Shown: positions 32,521-45,280, counted from the stretch's first letter. The stretch is DNA of 64,000 nucleotides from Hyalella azteca (GCF_000764305.2 NW_025940924.1:66133-130132), one strand, 5' to 3'. Numbers and translations are program-made. Notes: a model not told the origin generated them from the letters alone.

Positions 32521-32882
32521 AATAATTTATACGCCAATGAAAAGAAAAAGACTCAAATTATTTCCACGTATTTATAAAGTTCAATGTTTTCTAGATTGGC
32601 ATCTTGATGCCCGAAACTTTTTGAATCAGTCACGTCCTGAGCGTTAGGTAGGACGCATAGGAAATGAAGATCAGGCTCTACACTTCTGGCCACCGAGATC
32701 ACCTGATCTCATGTGACTATTTCTTATGGGGTTACGTCAAGGAAGCTGTTTACGTCCCGCCTCTACCAGCAACTCTGTTTACGTCCCGCCTCTACCAGCA
32801 ACTCTGGTTGATCTGTAAAAAAAAATTTAGTAATATGTAAAAAAATTTGGGTCTTTTTCTTTCCATTGGTGTATAAATTATT
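32521..32882 (+). mobile_element. Internally deleted Tc1/mariner-type transposon
   Basis: The ends 32521-32558 and 32845-32882 are 38-bp inverted repeats matching at 35 of 38 positions, sharing TATACRCCAATG and GAAAAAGACYCAAAT. Between them lies a transposase relic on the plus strand. Outermost TA dinucleotides at both ends are compatible with the TA target duplication of this superfamily. At 362 bp it is far below the usual autonomous size of about 1.3 kb, so it is a deletion derivative. Confidence 0.85.
32594..32816 (+). pseudogene. Transposase fragment (Tc1/mariner superfamily), frame-broken
   Basis: Conceptual translation shows DARNFLNQS, then a stop, then FWPPRSPDL (to 32710) and, after a shift of frame at 32711, CDYFLWGYVKEAVYVPPLP. 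The WPxRSPDL...D(F/Y)FLWG block is the C-terminal catalytic region of Tc1/mariner-type DD(E/D) transposases, including the third acidic residue in SPDL. An in-frame TAG (near 32645), a small deletion at 32711 and a 29-bp tandem duplication (32746-32804) disable it. The N-terminal DNA-binding part and the first two catalytic acids are missing. Confidence 0.85.
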
Positions 32883-33577
32883 CATATTGAAATAATTCTT
32901 GAATATGTTCGAATTTATTTATCGGGTTCATCATTTAAAATAAGCTTGTATTTGGTCGACGTTAAATTTGTCGCTTGACTATATTAAAATTCAATTGTGT
33001 TTGATTTTTATTCAACTTTATGACATGTTCGCATTTTAGCTAGAAAGTAAGCTATATTTTGAGCATTGTGTTCATTTCAACTAATATATATACCGCGTCT
33101 TAGTCGTATTATAGAGATACAAACACTCACCTACCCTAATTCTGAAAATTCGATTTTTTATATCGGTATAAATTATCTGAATTTTACGCTTCTTAGTATT
33201 TTTCTTCTATTTTCTCACACGCATATCCCAAGCACTGTCTACCATTTTCTCCCCTCATCCCTCTTTAAGTTACCCATGCATGCACACATTATACACTGTC
33301 AAGTGTTTTCTCCATTGCTCTCTCTTTAAGTTACTCACCCAGCCTCACACTCGACGCATTCTTTTCTCTAACACTAGCTAATCAATACAAAGTTTCAATG
33401 ATATAGACTTCTCACTATCCCGTCGTGCCCAAACTTTCTTCCCTATTATGCTCGACTTCAGACTCTTGAATGAAGCCAGGAATATTTTCGCGTGCAAGTT
33501 TTGCGAGGCATGCGCCAACCGCTGCTTAGTGAAACTTATCTTCCTTATGAGAAACTGCACTCGATGCTAAGCATGAA
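32883..33577. other. AT-rich unique sequence
   Basis: A pyrimidine-rich patch lies at 33190-33370. No gene was recognised. Confidence 0.35.
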
Positions 33578-33880
33578 GATTAGGTTCATCAGTTTCCTTC
33601 CTAGCGCATAAAAAAATTAATCGTGAAATTAATCGGATCTAAAGAATGCAGATTAAGTTCATCAGTTTCCCTCCTAGCGCATCAAGAATTCATCATTAAA
33701 TTAATCGGATCTCATGAAAACAAATTAAGTTCACCAGTTTCCTTCCTAGCGCATCAAAGAATAATATTATTCATTAAATCAAACGAATCTAAAGAATTCA
33801 GATTAGGTTCAGCAGTTTCCTTCGTAGCGCATCAAATAAATAATCATGAAATTAATCGGATCTCATAAATTCAAATAGAG
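33578..33880. repeat. 73-bp degenerate tandem array, about 4 copies
   Basis: GATTAGGTTCATCAGTTTCC followed by CTAGCGCAT starts units at 33578, 33651, about 33723 and 33801, with a decayed fifth. Spacings are 73, 72 and 78. A frame of about 80 codons reads through with a 25-residue repeat (SSVSLLAHQ-like) and is best seen as a repeat by-product. Confidence 0.85.
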
Positions 33881-33958
33881 CACATTATTTTCTTTCAACG
33901 CGAACCAAAGAATTAATCATGTACAGTACTTATGTGAGCTTTTTTGAGACTGTTTCAC

Positions 33959-34158
33959 GGTACCACAGGCAGACTGTGCTGTGATTCATGGTACCACTGG
34001 TAGACTGTGCTGTGATTCATGGTACCACTGGTAGACTGTGCTGTGATCCATGGTACCACTGGTAGACTGTGCTGTGATCCATGGTACCACTGGCAGACTG
34101 TGCTGTGATCCATGGTACCACTGGTAGACTGTACTGTGATTCATGGTACCACTGGTAA
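33959..34158. repeat. 31-bp tandem array, about 6.4 copies
   Basis: GGTACCACTGGTAGACTGTG then CTGTGATYCAT repeats every 31 bp. Copies are nearly identical, with T/C and G/C variants. It sits only about 80 bp from the unrelated 73-bp array. Confidence 0.95.
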
Positions 34159-34869
34159 AAGTGATTATAATTATTCAATATTCCCTATTTGCTTTTAATT
34201 ATAGTAGTTGGTAATTAATTATAGCCTATTGTATTTACAGATTAGAAATTTTACTTAGCACTAAAATACCAGATTTGATTAGTAATCTACGTTCTAGATA
34301 GATGTTCAATTATATCAAAGCATATTTTTAAGTGTGTTAATATAACGCATATAAAGCATATTTTTATGTGTGTTTGTGTTTTTTGTGGCTTGAATTTTGA
34401 TACGTATTTACATAGTTATTTTTTAAAGCATAGGGGAATCATGTATATACAATGCATCGCGTACGGGTTAGAGAGTTATGTAAAAAAATTATTTCACTTT
34501 ACAGGAATTTTTTTAGAAAATAATTTTTTAGGTGGGCTTAGGATTTTTTCCATCCCATTAACGTCAAAACGACGATAAAGCGATTATAAAATTTTAGAGA
34601 ATATGCATGGGCAAAATCTGTTTTCGTGCTACTTTTTAAGCAAACCTTGTCTTGGTAAACTTAAAATTAAGACTTCATTTAGCAAGGAAAAAGCTCAAAA
34701 ATGCGAAAGCCCCTTGCTATTGAATTTAAAAATGTAATGTTAAGTCTAAATGTGGGGCTGACCATTGTCGTACAATGGATTTATGTGTATACGGTTAAGT
34801 GAATGCGTTTCTATTTCCTCAGAACATGTGCACGTCTAAGTCCCATTAACAATTTATCGCGTAACGCTT

Positions 34870-35045
34870 AGCACGTTCGTGAAGAGATAGTTCAGCAGCT
34901 TTAGTGGTCGTACAGTTATTTTTGCCCGAGAATTTAGAAATTTATCGGCAGCTGCTACATACATATTCGCGAAGGTAAATTTTAGCAACTTTAGAGCTCG
35001 TATGGTTATTTTTGCAAAGATATTTAGCAATTTAGAGTTCGCTTG
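34870..35045. repeat. Degenerate direct duplication, about 98-bp unit
   Basis: Two diverged copies share AGCAACTTTAG, GCTCGTA, GGTTATTTTTGC and GAATTTAGAAATTTA-like words. Old duplication; boundaries approximate. Confidence 0.5.
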
Positions 35046-38000
35046 TTTATGGCCGACCACTCGGCGCGCCTGCAACTAGTCCTCTTTTGCAGCAGTCGGC
35101 CGGAGTTTTGCAACGCGGCCGGTCGGTAGGAGCTGTTAAGGAGATTTGTATGTAAATTACGCAACTTATGTACGAGATCCTCGGGATCCAAAACTACTCA
35201 TGGCAACAAAATGTCTCGTAAAACTTCGCTGAATATAAATGCAAAATGGCGCTCGCCAGACGAAACGAGCTTCAGCCAGTAAGAATTGATCAAATTTGGC
35301 GAAGGAATTCGACGAAATGAAGCTCCTAAATTGCATTGTCTTCTGTATATTTGAATGCCTAAAATTATTCATTTGAAGCATTTAGGCGGCCAGAAATAAT
35401 TTGCGGTTGATCCGTTTAGCAAGAAAAAAGATTTACCCGCAATTTAGTTAATTTATTATTTTCATATCTATTCCACAAGTGTCCACCACAATGTCTAACT
35501 AAAGCTCAAAAGCAGCCATCAGAAGTCATATTAAGGAGAGTCGGTCACAGAAAAAGCTGTTCGAGGTACCAATAATACCTGACGATGCGCCTTTTAAGCA
35601 GCTTACGGCGTTGGCAATGCGCTTTTGGTTGTCATTTGATAGTCACATGACCGGTCTAACCTGTTCTCGCTACAGCCGCTGCCGACACTTTCGTCCACCC
35701 AGTCACCAACCTCATGCTAATGCAATTCATAGTATGAGAAAAAATCGTAAGCGACTTTTAAGCACGTGAGCCTAGCAACTGTGATCGCAAAATATATTTG
35801 AAACAAAAAGCAGAATTTTCTGGTGTCGATACAGTCGTCAATAAACGTTCGCATTTCTAATTAGAACATTGAAACTACATTTTTATACAATGCTCTTGTT
35901 TTGGGCACTCGCTGCAGAAAGACACGCTTTCGCAAAGAATTTATACTACACAAATAATGAAAAAGACAGTCTTTGCTTATCAATACATAAGCGTTATTTA
36001 TTACATCTCTGAACATTTTGCACAAAAGACATTTAAATTATTTTCTTGAGTTATGTGTACGTTTAAATTTCAACACAGTACCGAAGAACACGTCAGACAA
36101 TTATTATATTGATTTCGGTCTTTAATATGTGTTATATAATACACAATATACTTGTTTTACTTTTCATAAACATGAAAAATAGATAAAATAAAATAAACAT
36201 GAAAACATAGGTTGGTATGGTAAAAAAAAGTATAATTTAATATCGATTGTTGTTTTGTAGTTTTCCGCCCGTTGTAGCAGCGCGTGCTGCAATCGCGTTA
36301 AACCAAGGAAACTTTCACAATGGTTTTTCACAGGCAAAAAATGACACCGGGAAGAAAAATTGAACTCCCGTTTCGTCAGTTTGCAAACGACAATGAAATG
36401 GGATTTTTTTGCCTTGATGTTGTTTATTGCGTGAGAGAATTGAAAGGATACTGTTTTGTAGCAGCGATTTTCGTAATCATTCTCAGTGATGCCTGAGATT
36501 TAATGAGAGTTTTGTTTATTCTCAATGACATATTGACGTTCATGCGAGCCACATTGAGCACGAACTACAAGGATCTTCTTCTTGTTTTGTTTTTCTTGGC
36601 AGGTTTTCTTGATTATTTCAGCCATAATTAGTTTCCACCTTGTCAAGAACACAAAAATTTCCAACTCTCACGATGCGGCTACAGGAATCTTGGGGAATAT
36701 TTTCAGGACCCAGTCTGCATCGCAGGCATCCAGTACAGCTCCACTGAGCAGGGGCTGCATTGTTCGCTGGCGAGCGCACGCTGCTGCACTCTTTGTTCCG
36801 TGCACATTTGCATGTCCATAAATTTAGCGACTGCAATGATTGTAGCAGCAGGGTGACCATTTTTATTTTTTGTCATACAATAAACTTAAATTGAAAATCA
36901 AATAATTATTGACTGAATTTAAAGGGTTTCCCTTGGTATATTTGAGCACGCAATATCAATTCTTTTTTAATATCTAATTCGAAGCTATTTTTTATCCACA
37001 AAATATAATGTGATAATTAGACTTTTAGATTTAGAAATAATTGAAGTTACTTCTTTTGAAGGAAAAGTTTCTTTCCGCTCAATTACTAACGATATATTTA
37101 TAAATTGACAACTACCTCCGCATATGTCTGTTATTTGAACATTACAAAGTCAAATGAATAACAAAAATTAGGCTGAAAATGAATGTAAATATATTTTTCT
37201 ATTATTTTTAATAATTGCGTCGAGTCTTGTTGTCACCCGCTATGAATACTTAGACGAAGTTTGTGAAAAAAAATTATGCGGCAATGCTGTCCGCTTATTG
37301 TTGATTTTTAAGCCGTTCTATGGGTCACCGTTGCTCCAATCTGAAGTGAAACTAATTAAATAATAATTATTAATATATACTTTTTCCAAAAATCTTTAAT
37401 TTGCTGATTGGCACTTTTCATCTTAGTTCATGCCTGATAAATTGCCTTGATGCAATCTACAAAATCAAACGACATTTTCCCAGCAAGTCAATTTCATTTT
37501 TCATCAGAACAAATCCAAGAAGAGGGTGCATCGTTCACCATAAAACATTTTTATGTGACCACTCTAGTCGGGACCCCCGACGCCTCGTAAGGTCTCGTCG
37601 CCCACCCTACTTTGTTTGCTCATAAACTTAATATCTTCTTTGCAAAAATGGAGGAAAGGTAATCTGGACAGCCCCTCTCTAAATATCCCTTTGGATATAG
37701 AAGATTTGCTTTCTTTTTAAGTGACCTCCAGCAACTGGGCGATGAGACATGGGGAGCATAAGAGGACTTATATACCGGGTAAAATGAGCAAATGGTGATC
37801 GTGTTTCGAGAATACATAATTATTGTTTAAAATATAAAAATTTATTTACGAGTGTCTACCAGTGTGAATAAACTTTCTTGTAGTATTAAAAAAAATTGCT
37901 GTTGAGCTCGAACTAATAAAGGTGAATTTGGATGATTACTCAATTTTGTATCGACGTTTCATATGCATGAAAGAAGTAAGTCGACTGTAAGCGGGCAAAA

Positions 38001-39973
38001 TTTACTTGAGATAATAATTCTAGCAAATAATTCAGGGACTAGACTGCCTTGAAAATTATATAGGCTATAGCAGGTGTCAGTCAGCACCATTAAAATTCCC
38101 ACGCAGATAAAGAATTAATTTATCTTTTATGCTAAAATATTTCATTCAGCAGATGGGAATGTAAAATCTTCATTGAATCTAATGATCCGAATGATCATAT
38201 GCATCCCGCGCCTTTGGTCACAATAAAATACCATATCTAGCGCTTCCGCCTTAAACACTGAGCTGGCAAACCCTTGCAATGGCCTTTTGCATATCCAGGA
38301 ACTTTCATGCCGTGCTGCTCCTTTGCCTTCAAAGTCCAAAACCTACAAGGTTTTTCTGTGATAAATTCCAACGGTTTCTCCGTTAATGTCTGAAGTTGCG
38401 GCAGAGATTCCGGGGCCGAAGAGAGGCGCCCTCAATCAGGGAGAACTGGCATATGGAACTTTCATCTCTCATTCGAAAAAGTCAATTTAAAAAGTCACTC
38501 ACGCAAAGAAAATGTTTGTTTTAGTAGTAAACGAGATCTAAGTAATATGCTGAATCTAATTTTATTATGGTTGCAGTGGTTCATACGCATATGTATGTTT
38601 TTGAGCCTGCCTTTAATTCGCTCAGTAAATCAGCATGCATGCAACAAATTGAACCGTTTGGGAAGTGCATATTTTAAAATAATTCGTTTGGTTGGGGATT
38701 GGAATTCCCCTGTAATTTCTAGAGCACATCGAGTTCATGCAATTTTACAAATAAATATATTTACTAATAGGAAATGAAAAAATAATCTATTGCGCGTATT
38801 AATTCATATTATTACGCTAGTAAATTAAGGAAACTCAGATGATTTTCCATTACAAAGATGAACCGCTTACCATGTGGCTCGTATTTAGATCATGCGATTA
38901 AAATCAGCAATATTTTCAATTCCGCCTCGCTCATTCAGTAAATAATTACACAAATCACCAGATTTTTACACAAAACATGGGGACTTATGATCGTGCAAGT
39001 TCGTTAATAAATACCCGAGCAAATCCCCGAACTTATCGAAAATAATGGCAGTAGAAAAGAACGCCTCACTGGGCCAATGTATTGCCGCTGCAGCAGCGAC
39101 TTAAGCTGCCCTGTAGCGCATTAGTTTGCTCGCAGGAAAGTCCTTCCACCAAAAATACCTTAAGGTCCAAAAATCGAGGAGCCATTGCCCCGCTGTGAAA
39201 TGTTCCGATGCTTACTTCGAGGATATTTTAGAGGCTTTTGAACAGCGCAGGATTTTTTTAGCGGCGCACGTGGCAATATCTTAGAGCTTGAAAGGGGCTG
39301 AGACAGCGACTCGTAGAAGAACTAGGATTACAAAATGCAGGACGTGAATTAATGCACGTTTCGTGTTGAAATTAGTTCAAGATCTTGTTGATTCACGGGA
39401 CTTCTGCTGCCTTGGAAGAATGATCTATACGTCTCAATGTAACGTATAATCTTGGGCCTCGTTGAGTTTTGTTCAACCCAGTTCAAAACTTTGCTAAAAA
39501 TAACGTCAGTTTCATGCGTTTCTAGTCTAGGATTCATTCATATGTATTTATTGAAAATTAAAATAAAATGTTAAAATTTTTGTCTGATCTGAAGTTAAAA
39601 GCTAGAACCGGATTTAGAGCGCATTTGATTGATGGATGATATTTATTTGGCCGCATTCGCTGGAGATTAAATAAAACAGAAATTTAAATCTAGATGATAA
39701 CTGTCTCGTATGATCATCAACCTAAACAAATGTGAGGGAATAATAAAATTAACATAATTCTTAAATGCCTCCCGAATAAAATTCCTAAATAAATTACTCA
39801 ATTAGCCTATAAATATTTTAGACATTTTGTCTTTCAAAGACATATTTGAATTTTGTCTTCAAACGTAAGTGAAAAATAATGACACAGCCCTAAATTTAGT
39901 AGAAAACTTAAGAACTTTTTCATTTCCAAATCGCGTCACATATCCTTAAGTTTCTCATAACAAAAAATATCTT
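35046..39973. other. AT-rich unique sequence with GC-richer patches
   Basis: Patches near 35050-35140, 35500-35720, 36690-36830 and 39050-39340 are GC-richer. No exon with both an acceptor and domain content was found, and several short frames on either strand lack support. ATGCTAATGCAAT (35715-35727) resembles a POU-type site. Nothing more can be claimed. Confidence 0.3.
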
Positions 39974-40057
39974 TAATATCCTTAAAATATTAAAATATCA
40001 TTAATATCCTTAAAATATTAAAATATTCTTAATATCCCTAAAATATTAAAATATCCT
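39974..40057. repeat. 28-bp AT-rich tandem repeat, 3 copies
   Basis: TAATATCCTTAAAATATTAA begins units at 39974, 40002 and 40030, spaced exactly 28 bp, followed by AATATCAT variants. Confidence 0.9.
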
Positions 40058-43000
40058 TGAATCTGTTCAGAAAATCAACAATTTTTTCCAGCAGTCAGCC
40101 CGAGGACGCGTGTATTCTGATACAAAGCTCCCTGGGCACCGATGCTTCTCTACAAAATGTCTTAATAAACAAGAGCAAGTACAATAAAGCCCAGGGAAAA
40201 CTTGCGCTCCCATTTGGTTGTGTGGCTTTTTATCCTTTTAAGTAATCTACTCGAGCAGTTATGGGAGTTTTCTCCTACAAATGGCCGCCTAATTTCGCCT
40301 CCATGGGACTGAGGGAATTTTCCCTCGTAGTATTTATATGCACGCCGCTATTCTTTTAATTAGACCTGTTATATGAGACGACCTGCGCCCTAAAACTTGC
40401 TCTTTCTTTGAGCCCAAAGTTCAAAGGAATGTTCCGAGTTATGGCCTCCACCGCGGACTCCCGGGAGAAACGCCCCCTGCTGTGGCTGCGGCCACTCTAT
40501 TATGACGGCCGTTCCATACGAAACGCTTCTTTTGTTTACTTGTGTTGTGTATGCAAATTATAATGCATAAATCAATTAATGGGTTTCATTATTTTAAAAT
40601 CTATTTGAATATTCTGGCTTGTACTGGAATAAAAGGTTTCTATAATAAATACTTGAATTGTGCAGTGCGTAGATTAGAGAGCTCTGTTTTAAGCTTGGAT
40701 GGAAAACGGTTACCCATCATTTATTTTTAAAAACCGCAGAACAATAATTTTCATCAAAACAAACTGGGGCGGTGCATGACTGAAATCAAAACAATAAATA
40801 AATACTCGAAAATAAAACGATAAGCGATTCATTCAGAATACTGAATATGTAAAACTATATCACGGAACGTTAATTGAGGTCAAAACGCATTGAAAATGCC
40901 GATTTAACGTGTCGACCACAGAGGCAGTTAAATCCTTGCCTTCGTTCAGCGTTGAAAAGTTTCTGATATATGCTTCCTCAACAATAAACTTGTAAAATCC
41001 TGGCCTACACTTTTAGCGTTGACAAATTTTAGAGGCTTTCTTCGAACAGAGTCAAATCTATACTGTGGTTTAGTCTCTCTTAGAAATGAGATGTTAAAGG
41101 CATATGTCACGGAGGAATTTTCAAATCCTTCCCAGCAATGTAAAATTTGCGGCAACTTGTCCCAGCACATTTCCCGCTTATTAGTAATGTACGATGTACA
41201 TGTATCCGTGTGCACCGTCTGAAGTTCTTAATACCCAACATTAAGGCAATTTTTCTTTATATATCAAGTCCTCCTCAAGATTTTTTTACGAATCCTGTGG
41301 GATTTCTTCGTTTTGGAGTAACTCGAACCACGCTACCTTAGGATGACATTTTTGCACTAAAAGATTTTTTATGCGAGCGCCTCACTGAAGCAAGTTGACA
41401 GTGAAGAAAATTCGCGTGCTAAGTTGAGCAGGCATTATGGCATGCAAGGCCACCTTGTGCACATAGCGGTGCATTTTGTAGGAGTTCGCAACCATGCAAT
41501 TAAGCTTCTGCTCATTCTCTGGCTCCCAACAATATGCTAGAGGCCATTTCGTTCTTTTTAAGCCATACAGACGCGTCTTCTCACTCAACTTATTCCAACA
41601 CCTTCCATTAGATTTTCTTTTGGCAATTGCGCTAGGTTTTTAGAACAGCATTGCCTAATATTTCTCCGCAGTGAACTTGCGTTTCTTTTCTATCTGGCTT
41701 AGTGCCGTAATGAAGACCAGCAAAGAGAGAGAGCTACAACCGTAGATTTGTGTTAGATCACTCATACTTCGCACATGCAAGACAGCGAGAAACATTTTTC
41801 ACGGTTGAAATTCCAAATGGAGCAAGAAGTTCAAGATGAACGTCTCACGCTGTTATGTTATTGCTCTTGAACACCATTTTTATTGACCGAACGACTCGGC
41901 GAAACTTCGTTTCATTTTTTAGGGGTAGAATTCATGGGCTTTACTAGTGACTAATCGTTTTTAGCAGTAAAATATGACAAGCCTTCATATGTCTTGAACT
42001 TGAGATGCCACCCCGCCGATCTCTTTAGAGCTCAATTTTCAAAAATTTGGGATTCCTGCTAGACTTATCACCTCATTTTTAACAAACAGAAATTCAACGA
42101 CCATAAAATCTCCGAATTTGGACTAACTGCTGAACCAGGAGACAATTCGGGGCATAAAAAATGCGCTGTAGAATAAATTCTGGGCCGAATTTCAAAAAGT
42201 AAATGATGTGTGAGAAGAACCTCGGATGTTGAAGGACGGGGCTGTTATTAGGGACTATTTGGAAATAAACGGAGACTTTTTTAGCTGAAATGCGCAAGCT
42301 GACGGGAGCTTTTCTCAGAAGAGCTTATGACGATTGAGCGAAGACTTTGTCCTGAGATTTATTTAAAGAACTTTTAAGTCATTGTCGTAAGATTGGTTCC
42401 AGCATTTTTTCAAAACCATTTGTTTGCAGATGAAAAATTGATTTTGATGACAAAATTAGCATTCGTGGAATTAATGAAATATTGAATAAATAATTCATGG
42501 TATGAATTCATATGATTGAGAACTAAAATTGTCTTTTGATGAGACTAGAATATTATTTTTCTTGCGCGTCAGTCTAATGAGATTCAAATATTTAATATAA
42601 CAATCATCCCTCTTCAGTAATTAAAAAAATGACTTCTAGTTAAAAATTGAGCACCTGAGAACCATGTCATCGCTTTTTTCTTTATATATAAAGATTCAAA
42701 TAAAAGATTTCTTAAAGCTAACACAAAGATTTGCAGCAACGTCACTTATTATAACTTCTATCGATTTAGGATTCAATTATCAACTGTTACGCAACTTGCA
42801 ACAAGAGGGTTTACAATAGATGTAATTGAAGTATTTCAGAGAAGAAAGTAAATTAACGGATTATTGACCATTTATAAGAAAAAACGAAATCTAAATGATA
42901 TAATTCAAATTTTTAGTTACTACATAAAGCAGAACTCAAAACAAGGTTGTCATATGGCAGCGATGTTTCTGGCGCGGTGCTTGTGACCGGGCGTAAGTCT

Positions 43001-43079
43001 TGGCCAGCGTAAGAGTTTGACATCAAAAGTCTCCCATAGGAAATTAATGCTATGAATTAGGACGGGCTGACAACGCCGA
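40058..43079. other. Unique sequence; GC-richer patch at 40230-40510
   Basis: The patch mixes CpG-rich text with AATTA cores (TTTTAATTAG near 40354) and includes the palindrome CTCCCGGGAG (40458-40467). It could be regulatory, but nothing proves it. A minus-strand frame at 41382-41588 starts only at GTG and has no recognised domain. Confidence 0.3.
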
Positions 43080-43380
43080 GGTCAGAGTGGGGGACTTGGT
43101 GCGGGACTCAACCAAGGACTTTAAGATGCTGTGGACTTTCCTTTGAGGGTTTGAGAAGGATTTGTGGACTCTGTGGACTTTGTAGTCCTTGGAGCTAAAT
43201 AAAAAAATTGTAGTCACGAGGTATTTTGGAAAGGTGAACGAAGACGCAGTGGATTTTGTAATCGTCAAAGTTGTAAAAAATTGTTCACGTGAGGTATTTT
43301 GGTGTGGGAGGTAAACGAAGGATTTGAAGAAGACTGGAAAATTCTTTTGGAAGTCATAAAGGTTTGGGGGAGTGAACACT
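43080..43380. repeat. Degenerate tandem repeat (GTGGACTTTG / GAGGTATTTTGG)
   Basis: GTGGACTTT recurs at about 43131 and 43172, and GAGGTATTTTGG at about 43218 and 43292 with similar following words (AACGAAG). The eroded unit is about 72 bp. The minus-strand frame of 109 codons over it is a by-product. Confidence 0.5.
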
Positions 43381-44759
43381 GATATAAGATTTGAACAAAA
43401 GTGCGATCATTTGATTGCTCCAACAAGAATTTGAGGGTAAAAAAAGCCAAGTAAACATGACATATTCTCATAATAAACTTTTCAGGGATTGTTTATTCTC
43501 CCCTGGAAACGTTTCGTTCATCATATCACTTCTGCGCGTCCTCACGTCGAACACTGCCACGTCCCTCAGTATGAAAGTGATTTCAAAGTCTTAGCCTACC
43601 GCATCTTCCGAATTGATGTTTGCGCAGGTTTTGAAACTAAACCTTGCTGAAGCAATGCCCATTACTTGCTTCAAATCTTCAATTGGAATATTATACCCTG
43701 TATACATTTTTTGTATTACTCAGTGTTATTCTGGTATCAACTTCACAGGTTTAGTTTCACATATATGTTATACTTGTATTGTTAAGTTTTCATCCGATGA
43801 TGAAGCTCGTTTACAAAACGTTTGAAAAGGAAAACGTGCATTTATTTTTATTGTTGATACTAACGCCAGTAACTAGGAATTATTTAATTGAGATGTGTTC
43901 GTAGATGTTGTACTTAACGCGGAGTTCACCACCGTGCAAAGCTTTGTAAGTCACGGAGAACAAAGGTCAATGGCAGGAATAGTCAAACATTAGTGAATAG
44001 CGAGCAATAATGTCAATGATATCAATGATAAACCCTTATTATTTATATGAGAAAAAACTCACACACAAATACGTAACGAGCATTACTGTAATTAGAACTG
44101 TAATTACGAGCATTACTGTAATTATTGGAATCAGGGAATGTAACGCAACGTTAAAATTAATTATAAAACCCAGCAATATCAGTAAGGGTATCAGTTTATA
44201 CGCGTCTTGTAAGTAGCACTAGGTAATTACTTATCCTTCACTGTCTAATAAGGAAAATAAGGAACTGTTCTCTATGAAAAACCTAATAAGGGACCTTTAA
44301 AAATTAACGCAAAGATAAGCCAGTCGAGGGGAGCTGAGGGACGAACACGGCCGGCATCGTGAAGAAACTGTAGGGGAGAAGACAAAGTCGTTTCAAGGGA
44401 TAAAAAAAGGGTTTCCCTCGGACGAAATGGCGGGTCCGAGGGTGCTTTCCCTCTTCAGTGCTCCTCAGACTAGTGGTCGAATTTCACTGTGGAAAAATAC
44501 GAGTGTATAATCATTGGCCTACGATGAGGAAAAGATTGGACTCTGTTAGCGAGAAAACTGATTCGAACAGAGCCTCTGTCAGTTATGATAGACGAGAAGT
44601 TCTTCAACATGTGTTTATAAGACTGGCATTGGTTAAAAGCACCATAAAATCATTAAGGAACCGTTTTAGTGCAGTATGTGTCTCGAGACATTCTAAAATC
44701 TAGATCTACTAATGCATTTCGAATTATTCCAATGTACGTAAGATTTAAGACTCGTCTAG
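43381..44759. other. Unique sequence with a GC hairpin and a possible element end
   Basis: CCCTCGGAC (44415-44423) pairs exactly with GTCCGAGGG (44434-44442) over a 10-base loop. ATTACTGTAATTA words are repeated at 44080-44125. CCGATGATGAAGC followed by AAAACG (43794-43820) recalls the CTGATGA...GAAACG text of hammerhead-bearing Penelope-like elements, but conserved bases differ. Confidence 0.3.
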
Positions 44760-44851
44760 TGCTTGTGAGTAGGTCAGAACTCATCAATTTTCATGAAATA
44801 ACTTCATGCTTGTGAGTAGGTTGGAACTCAGCAATTTTCATGAAATAACTT
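44760..44851. repeat. 47-bp tandem duplication
   Basis: TGCTTGTGAGTAGG, an AACTCA word and TTTTCATGAAATAACTTC occur at 44760 and again at 44807, with three or four differences. Confidence 0.9.
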
Positions 44852-45169
44852 CTTTAAAATGAAAAAAGAAACAATATTTACTATTTAAAGTACTAAAATT
44901 AGATTTCTTGTAAAAAAAATAAATCGGAAAAATTTTCATTTTAATTTTTGTTAATATTAATTTCAATAGAACTAAAATCTAAATATCTGATCCACATTTT
45001 TGTGAATAAATGAAAATATCCCGGCTCGGTCAAATGTGTTTCACCACCCAAGCTTCCATTAATCGGCCATTTTTGTGATTCCCGATCAATATTTGTGAGC
45101 GTCTGAGGGATTTTTTCGGCGCGCCTCGCAGCCCTCGCGTCAGAAGACGCGCGTGGCGGCCGTGTATAC
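44852..45169. other. AT-rich, then CpG-rich flank of the 24-bp array
   Basis: The sequence turns sharply from AT-rich (to about 45050) to CpG-rich (45100-45169). No gene was recognised. Confidence 0.35.
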
Positions 45170-45280
45170 GGTCGACGTATCTGGTGCGTCCACGGCCGGC
45201 GTATCTGGTGCGTCCACGGCCGGCGTATCTGGTGCGTCCACGGTCGGCGTATCTGGTGCGTCCACGGCCGGCGTATCGGC
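45170..45280. repeat. 24-bp CpG-rich tandem repeat, 4.5 copies
   Basis: CGTATCTGGTGCGTCC recurs at 45176, 45200, 45224 and 45248, with a truncated copy at 45272, joined by ACGGCCGG. As 24 is divisible by three, frames stay open on both strands (an eight-residue VSGASTAG repeat on the plus strand). The plus frame lacks an ATG. It is a GC-rich island in AT-rich surroundings. Confidence 0.93.

Noticed and set aside
32746..32804. 29-bp tandem duplication as an independent minisatellite
   Set aside because: It lies inside the transposase relic and duplicates its coding text, so it is a lesion of the element.
33623..33868. 81-codon frame with a 25-residue repeat
   Set aside because: Coincides with the 73-bp array; unit lengths of 72, 73 and 78 are not a conserved multiple of three.
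41382..41588. 68-codon minus-strand frame with protein-like text
   Set aside because: No ATG at the start, no acceptor or donor, and no recognised family.
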